Origin: a virus
DNA: 52,839 bases
Strand: one strand, 5' to 3'
Virus record (IMG/VR): IMGVR_UViG_3300046501_000372
Span: 1 to 52,839 of that record
Both the position numbers and the translations under genes were made by a program. A model generated the notes under the pieces. The model searched no databases. It worked only from the letters and a program-made list of their open reading frames with translations, and was not told the DNA's origin. Of the stretch, positions 48,099-52,839 are shown in pieces; position 1 is the stretch's first letter; each line of letters opens with the position of its first letter.

Positions 48099-50939
48099 AT
48101 GACCCTTGTAAATCTCGTCAAGTTCACGGCTGATACGACCGGTACGGGTGCGATCACCGTCGGCCAGGCCGTTCCGGGCTATCGCGGACGCGAAGTGCTG
48201 ACTGACGGCGGGGTGTACAGCTACAGCATCCAGCAGGACGCCGACTGGGAGTTCGGGCGCGCTACGTATCTGGCCGCATCGAACGCTTTCGTTCGTACGC
48301 CGTTCGGTTCGTCCAATGGGGGCGTGGCGATCGATCTGCAACCTAACGCACCGGTCGCATTGATCGCACTGGCCGAAGACCTCATGGCGCTGGCGGGCGG
48401 CGATGTCGATCCGACCGCGCTGGCTAACGAGGTTGCGCGCGCCACCGCGGCGGAACAGTATCTGTCCAACCGTATTGTCGCGGCGTCGCTCGGCATCCTC
48501 AGTTATACGACCCGTGCCGCCCTGTACGCCAACACGACCGCCGCGACCGGTACGCTCGCGCAGGTGACGGCCGACCCGACGCCCGCATACAATAATTTCT
48601 ACCGGTTCAACGGCGCGACGTGGGATATCGACACAGCGTTTGGACAGGCATTCGCCGCGACCGTGCAGCCGCAGATCGATGCCCTGTCCGCCCGCTTCTC
48701 CACGGACGTTCTGTTGCTCGCCGGCGGGCGAATGGTCGCGGGCGCCATCATCGATAGCAACGGTGGTCGTATCGTCGATCTGGGCGCCCCGCTCAGCCCG
48801 AACGAACCAGCGCGAATGGTCGAACTGACCACGCTGGTCGGACAGGTAGCAGCCGCGCTGCAGGGCAATCTGGACGCGCAGATCGCCCGTCTCGACGCGA
48901 TCCCCAAGCTGATTTCGTCGAACGATTACGCGCCGATCTACAGTATCGAGCGGCCTAACGCGGTGTTCGCTACGTTCTTCGGCGCTACGGTCGACGCGTT
49001 CTATATTCCGGTGCATACGCCGACCGACGAACTGACGACGAGCGCGCTGACAATCTGGCCCGGCTCGCTCGCCGGCAAGACGACTCTTCGGGTGTCGCAG
49101 ATCCGCCGGCCGCTTGCTGACGGGGATGTCGTCAACGGGTCGGGCAATGCACTGGCACCCGGATTCGGGCCAAACGACGTGACGAACTCGACGGTTGTGC
49201 CGTATTTCATCGTCGTCGTCGTGCCGAACTACCTGACCAACCAGGCGCAGGCCGTTACGCTCGACCTCGCGCCGTTCGGCTTGCATCGTGCCGACACGAT
49301 CTATTTTTACATGGTGGAAGTGCTGGCCGCCGACGGCTCGGTCGCTATCGCTGCGATGGGCAAGGGCAATCAAGTGCCAGCTGCGACCCCGGGCTGGGCG
49401 CGCGGCTGGTATCGCCAGAGCGGCGGCACGGGCTATAACCGGTTGTCCGAGCCCGGCACGGTCGGCGACGCGTACGCCTTCACGTTCTCGCGCAAGGCGA
49501 TCCGTCCAGCGACCGTCAAGGTGCGCAGCTTCCAGCAGGCGGGTGATACCCCCAATGCGTTCGGTAACGTCAAGGTGCTGCCCGATGTGACCGTGCGGGA
49601 CGCGTCTAATCCGCAGGGCGCCGTCGTGCAGGGCGGCGAGGTGACTTTCCCGGTTCCAGCCAATGTGACGGTGACGGCAGAATCGATCACGCTGCAGCCC
49701 GGCGGATATGCGTCGCTCTACTATGCGCCGCTGGGCGGTTCGGTCGTCGTCACCCCAGCCGGCGGCGGCGCGGCGCTGGTCGAAGGCACGAACTACACGA
49801 TCGACTATGCCGCCAACGCGATCCGCGGGATCGGGGCGACCCGCAGCGTGACGGTCGCGTACACCGGACAGCCTGTTCGGTACGATATGGTTACCTACGG
49901 CACGAACAGCAAAGTGCGCAGTCTGACGACCGGTCCGGTTCGCGGGTTCGATGCGTGTGAGCATGCCCCCCGTCTGCGAGGCACGCCCGTACACCCCGAT
50001 TACGGTCCGTCACTGACCGCCCCCGTTGTCTCGACGCCGCAGCGCCCGCTGTTCATGGTGCGGACGAGTGCGGTCAGTTCGGACGTGATCCCGCTGCACG
50101 ATGCGCAGACCGGCGTCCGCGAGCGCGACCAAGCGGAATATACGACGCTGATGGCGCGCAACGCCCGGCTGCTCGCTCCGGTCATCGCGCGGGCACGGCA
50201 GGGCCTGCCCATCATCATGACCGGCTATGGTGACAGTCTGACCGCGCAGGGCGACAGCCAGAGCATCACCGTGGCGAACGGCGATCGGGACACGCTCGCG
50301 TCGTTCTACCAGCCGCTGGAAGCCGGCACGCTCGGCCGCCTGGCCGCCGACACGTTGGCGCGCATCACGCGCTATCCCGGCGACATGGGTGCGACGGCGC
50401 ATCAGCATCTCGGCTGGAACTGGCAGATCAAGCGCGCGCTCGAACTGCTTGGCGGGTCGACCGTCACGTACCTGAACCGGGGCATCGGCGGGTCGAACCT
50501 CGACACGACCGGCACGGGTGCCAACAACCCTGCCCGCCTCGCCCCGGTCTATGCGGACGGCGCGCACCTGTTCCCGTTCTGCGTCGGCGAGAACGACAAG
50601 GGGCAGTCGTATATCTACGACCGCGTCATGTCGCTGATCGAGGCGGTTCGCGCGGGCGCCCCGAACATGGTGCTCTATCTCGTCCCGCCGCCGTTCAACG
50701 CGCTGTACAGCCCGAACATCACGATAGAAATGTCTGGATCCACGTACAAGATGGCCTGCGACGCCGCGACCGATGCGGGGATTGCATACGTGCCGCACGC
50801 TTTGATTCAAGGACCGGACGCGCAAGGGCCTTCCCGTCTCTCGCGGCAGGATTACAGCTTGTGCAACGGAATAAACCATCCGGGACCGACGCAACTGTTG
50901 GCAATCGGCGAGCTCGCCGCTACGCCGTTCCTTCTATAA
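48099..50939 (+). CDS. Tail fibre/tailspike with SGNH esterase domain
   Basis: 946 aa from the ATG of MTLVNLVKFTADTTGTGAIT, the usual start of this fibre family; the longer form from 47985 would run through RNA structure. The middle has an Ala/Asp coiled segment and beta domains. Residues about 706-946 are an SGNH/GDSL hydrolase: GDSLTA with Ser713, NRGIGGSNLD, FCVGEND, and NGINHPGPTQ with His927; the usual Asp three residues before His is not evident. Probably deacetylates host surface glycan. Confidence 0.82.
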   Translation: MTLVNLVKFTADTTGTGAITVGQAVPGYRGREVLTDGGVYSYSIQQDADWEFGRATYLAASNAFVRTPFGSSNGGVAIDLQPNAPVALIALAEDLMALAGGDVDPTALANEVARATAAEQYLSNRIVAASLGILSYTTRAALYANTTAATGTLAQVTADPTPAYNNFYRFNGATWDIDTAFGQAFAATVQPQIDALSARFSTDVLLLAGGRMVAGAIIDSNGGRIVDLGAPLSPNEPARMVELTTLVGQVAAALQGNLDAQIARLDAIPKLISSNDYAPIYSIERPNAVFATFFGATVDAFYIPVHTPTDELTTSALTIWPGSLAGKTTLRVSQIRRPLADGDVVNGSGNALAPGFGPNDVTNSTVVPYFIVVVVPNYLTNQAQAVTLDLAPFGLHRADTIYFYMVEVLAADGSVAIAAMGKGNQVPAATPGWARGWYRQSGGTGYNRLSEPGTVGDAYAFTFSRKAIRPATVKVRSFQQAGDTPNAFGNVKVLPDVTVRDASNPQGAVVQGGEVTFPVPANVTVTAESITLQPGGYASLYYAPLGGSVVVTPAGGGAALVEGTNYTIDYAANAIRGIGATRSVTVAYTGQPVRYDMVTYGTNSKVRSLTTGPVRGFDACEHAPRLRGTPVHPDYGPSLTAPVVSTPQRPLFMVRTSAVSSDVIPLHDAQTGVRERDQAEYTTLMARNARLLAPVIARARQGLPIIMTGYGDSLTAQGDSQSITVANGDRDTLASFYQPLEAGTLGRLAADTLARITRYPGDMGATAHQHLGWNWQIKRALELLGGSTVTYLNRGIGGSNLDTTGTGANNPARLAPVYADGAHLFPFCVGENDKGQSYIYDRVMSLIEAVRAGAPNMVLYLVPPPFNALYSPNITIEMSGSTYKMACDAATDAGIAYVPHALIQGPDAQGPSRLSRQDYSLCNGINHPGPTQLLAIGELAATPFLL

Positions 50940-50955
50940 ATCAGGAGCAATACCG

Positions 50956-51153
50956 ATGGTTACCGCAATCCAGATCGACAAGGCCAAGCAAGTCAAGAAG
51001 GCGCTTACCGCTGCCGAGACGGCCAACCCGGGCAGCGCCGAACTGACCACTCTGCACGAGAAGCTGAAAGCCCTGCTCGACACGTTCGAGGCGGACGTTC
51101 CGACGGCCGACTTCCAGACGCTCGGCGGCGGCACGAACAAGGACGGCGTGTAA
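50956..51153 (+). CDS. Small helical protein, 65 aa
   Basis: MVTAIQIDKAKQVKKALTAA; one long helix with leucine heptads then a short tail. AGGAG about 10 bases upstream. Common after fibre genes, possibly a chaperone or membrane-associated helper; unknown. Confidence 0.6.
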   Translation: MVTAIQIDKAKQVKKALTAAETANPGSAELTTLHEKLKALLDTFEADVPTADFQTLGGGTNKDGV

Positions 51154-51621
51154 ATGCAAGTCTGGCCGCTCTATGCAGGGCTGGCCATTGCGGCGTGCGC
51201 AGCCTCTTGGCGGGACTTCGATCTGCGGCCCGTCGGGGTCGCGCTCGTCGGCAGCTTTCTGGCGAGTAACGCGGCGCAGTGGCTGTCCGTGCAAGAGCGG
51301 CCAGCCGCGTACACCGTGTGCGAGGTAATGGTTTTGTCCATGGCGTTCCTCGCGCACGTATGCGGCGCAAGTAGGCTGACCGTCGGCATCGTCGCAGTGA
51401 GTATCATATCAATCTCGACCAATCTCTACGTCACAACCATTGACCATCCCCTCCGTTCGCAGGTCATGCTATGGGAATTGGCCACTAATCTATGCTTTGG
51501 TGCGGAATGTCTGCTTGTGGTAGGTATCGCACTTCATGGACGTATTCGTACACGTAATAGGGCTGATAATGGGCGCACTGGCACTTCACTTCATGGTCGT
51601 ACGACGGGTGCGGGCCGATGA
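51154..51621 (+). CDS. Multi-span membrane protein, 155 aa
   Basis: Starts one base after the previous stop. About four hydrophobic segments (AGLAIAACAASW; VGVALVGSFLASNA; VMVLSMAFLAHVCG; ASRLTVGIVAVSIIS). The last 25 residues are odd, polar and repetitive in Arg, Thr and Gly, where the DNA overlaps another frame (51536-51625). Possibly lysis-related, or a membrane-acting accessory protein. Confidence 0.6.
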   Translation: MQVWPLYAGLAIAACAASWRDFDLRPVGVALVGSFLASNAAQWLSVQERPAAYTVCEVMVLSMAFLAHVCGASRLTVGIVAVSIISISTNLYVTTIDHPLRSQVMLWELATNLCFGAECLLVVGIALHGRIRTRNRADNGRTGTSLHGRTTGAGR

Positions 51622-51625
51622 CTGA
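51536..51625 (+). CDS. Embedded membrane micro-protein, 29 aa
   Basis: MDVFVHVIGLIMGALALHFM then VVRRVRADD, one clean transmembrane segment, in a second frame inside the end of the 51154 gene and overlapping the next start. Listed because the sequence is more protein-like than the host gene's C-terminus in that stretch. Confidence 0.4.
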   Translation: MDVFVHVIGLIMGALALHFMVVRRVRADD

Positions 51626-51920
51626 AGTGCTGCGGGTAATGCAGGTGCTGATGGTTTGCGCGTGGGGCTTGCCTCTCGTTCTGTTCGCCAAGTACGCATG
51701 GCGCAAGGCGCGCGGGCCGTTCGATACGCTGCGAGCCGCCATCTGGACGGTCGCCCTGTCCGTCATGCTCTTCCCCGTTCGCTGGTTCGTCATGGGTACG
51801 GCCATCGCCGGGATGCAGCCGCGCGAACTGGCCGTCTGGTCCGCCCTGTACGTGCTCGGCACGCTGGCCGCCCTGTTCGTCACGTCCGCTACCTGGGACG
51901 TATCTCGTGGACATGAATGA
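51618..51920 (+). CDS. Membrane protein, 100 aa, holin candidate
   Basis: About three hydrophobic segments (MQVLMVCAWGLPLVLFA; AAIWTVALSVMLFPVRWFV; SALYVLGTLAALFVTSA). Starts within the end of the 51154 gene and overlaps the next gene. Topology is compatible with a class I holin, but there is no neighbouring endolysin. Confidence 0.58.
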   Translation: MTEVLRVMQVLMVCAWGLPLVLFAKYAWRKARGPFDTLRAAIWTVALSVMLFPVRWFVMGTAIAGMQPRELAVWSALYVLGTLAALFVTSATWDVSRGHE

Positions 51921-52356
51921 TCCTTCCGCCGTCCCCGTGGCGGTCAAGGGCTTCACGTGGGGCGCCGCCGCGGGCTGGTCGACGTTCCTCGCTGTTGTCG
52001 CGGGCATAGCTATGGCCATGCGTAATGCCGGCCCGTTCATGACCAAGATGGTCGAACTAATCTTGAACCGGGGCGATAAAATCCGCGGGGAGAAGCGGGA
52101 GGAAGAGTTGAGCCTGACGGACCGCGTGGAAGCTATCGAAAAGCGAGCTTCCACTGCGGAGCGCCGGCTGGGCTTCGTTATGTCGGCGTGTACGACGCTG
52201 ATCGAAGCGTTGGAAGGGCTCGACAAGGATCACGCGGGACTGAAAACCGCTCGTGCTCAGCTGCGCATGGCGGTTGCGGCAAATACGGAAGTCGACCCGT
52301 TTGAAGATCTGTTGAACCAACTGGGCGGCTTACCGTCTATTCCGGGGAAGCCCTAA
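51913..52356 (+). CDS. Membrane-anchored coiled-coil protein
   Basis: 147 aa from ATG 51913 (GTG 51907 is an alternative). One N-terminal transmembrane segment (GWSTFLAVVAGIAMAM) followed by a charged helix (EKREEELSLTDRVEAIEKRA), a coiled-coil pattern of holin-associated and spanin-like proteins. The stop overlaps the protease ATG. Confidence 0.58.
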   Translation: MNDPSAVPVAVKGFTWGAAAGWSTFLAVVAGIAMAMRNAGPFMTKMVELILNRGDKIRGEKREEELSLTDRVEAIEKRASTAERRLGFVMSACTTLIEALEGLDKDHAGLKTARAQLRMAVAANTEVDPFEDLLNQLGGLPSIPGKP

Positions 52357-52839
52357 TGAAATACGTCCTGTTGGCCATGGACCGCGCGCCCAGTGCCCGC
52401 CGCGTTGACGCGCAGGGCTTCCTGCACCTGTCCGCGACGAACATCAGCAAGGCGAACGTCTGCCCGTATTTCGGTCGCGAGATCCCCGGCTGGCAAGAGC
52501 TCGGGCTGGACGGCAACCGCGTCTACAATCTCCTGCGCGATCCGGCCGAACTGAAGGCCGCGGCGCACACGTTCGACAATCTGCCCGTGCTGTCCGAGCA
52601 CGTGCCGGTCGACGCGGACGACATCCCTGACGATCTGGTCGTCGGTTCGACCGGTTCGCACGGGGCGTTCGACGGCACGTATCTGGCCAACAGTCTCGCC
52701 ATCTGGAAGCGCGAGGCGATCCGGGGCGTAGAGTCGAACCGCAAGCGTCAACTGTCCAGCGCGTACCGCTACACGCCCGATATGACGCCCGGAAATTATC
52801 AGGGTATGCAATACGACGGAATTATGCGAAATATCGTCG
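52356..52839 (+). CDS. Prohead protease, DUF2213 family (5' part; continues at 1-828)
   Basis: Begins MKYVLLAMDRAPSARRVDAQ and has FLHLSATNISKANVCPYFGR, EIPGWQELGLDGNRVYNLLR and LPVLSEHVPVDADDIPDD, the N-terminal half of DUF2213. The sequence from 52713 onwards repeats 1-127, so the true gene goes on to 828 for a total of 394 aa. Expected to process capsid precursors. Confidence 0.85.
   Translation, partial: MKYVLLAMDRAPSARRVDAQGFLHLSATNISKANVCPYFGREIPGWQELGLDGNRVYNLLRDPAELKAAAHTFDNLPVLSEHVPVDADDIPDDLVVGSTGSHGAFDGTYLANSLAIWKREAIRGVESNRKRQLSSAYRYTPDMTPGNYQGMQYDGIMRNIV
52713..52839. repeat. Terminal direct repeat, right copy
   Basis: Identical to 1-127; see the left copy. It marks the closure point of the circular map inside the protease gene, an unlikely place for true physical ends. 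Confidence 0.97.

Noticed and set aside
48039-49994. 651-codon minus-strand frame
   Set aside because: Antisense to the tail fibre; no family resemblance and no independent start context.
1-52839. CRISPR array
   Set aside because: No set of regularly spaced direct repeats with unique spacers was seen.

Overview
The window is one complete, circularly closing tailed-phage genome. Bases 1-127 recur exactly at 52713-52839, so the unit length is 52,712 bp, and the gene cut by the window ends (52356 to 828) reads through in frame across the join. The sequence is GC-rich, genes are packed with ATGA/GTGA stop-start overlaps, and a tail sheath, tail tube and T4/P2-type baseplate proteins make it a myovirus with a short contractile tail. 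No integrase was recognised. A Gram-negative host is likely because a lipoprotein and Sec signal peptides are present. An alphaproteobacterial host is a weak inference from what looks like a circularly permuted tmRNA gene.

Layout. Packaging and head genes: TerS (41152), a cassette of nine small genes, TerL (43546), portal, Mu-F-like head protein, a 420-nt non-coding gap with the tmRNA-like RNA, a tail fibre with an SGNH esterase domain, several small membrane proteins, head protease (52356-52839 plus 1-828), cement protein, major capsid protein and neck genes including a second SGNH-type protein. Tail genes: sheath, an HNH endonuclease insertion, tube, chaperone with a probable -1 frameshift, tape measure with a tail-lysozyme domain, hub, plug, spike, gp25-like wedge, J-like wedge, DUF2612 protein and fibre, then a group of exported proteins (to 22312). 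A minus-strand replication operon follows (28705 down to 22313): conserved disordered protein, DUF2800 nuclease, DUF2815-like ssDNA-binding protein, small genes, a cupin-like protein and a family A DNA polymerase. The plus-strand early/accessory region (28781-40814) holds an SF2 helicase, a C5-cytosine methyltransferase with a second gene in another frame, a SLOG protein, a VRR-NUC nuclease, two more DNA methyltransferases, a minus-strand lysozyme, a TetR-like regulator and a primase-helicase. A rho-independent terminator and a repeat-rich 280-bp gap separate this from TerS.

How it works together: the minus-strand operon and the primase-helicase/helicase/VRR-NUC genes form a self-sufficient replication and recombination set. 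Three methyltransferases with no partner restriction enzymes probably protect the DNA. The structural genes run continuously from TerS through the origin of coordinates to about 22 kb.

Most notable: (1) all five divergent gene junctions, plus two codirectional ones, carry one copy of a TTGAC-N6-GTCAA-like palindrome, suggesting a single regulon or bidirectional promoter/operator. (2) A permuted tmRNA-like RNA lies between head and fibre genes. (3) A methyltransferase gene is overprinted by a second, apparently conserved 322-aa reading frame. (4) Small minus-strand cassettes sit inside the tail module, and a small-gene cassette separates TerS from TerL. All functions are read from sequence alone; no database search was run.
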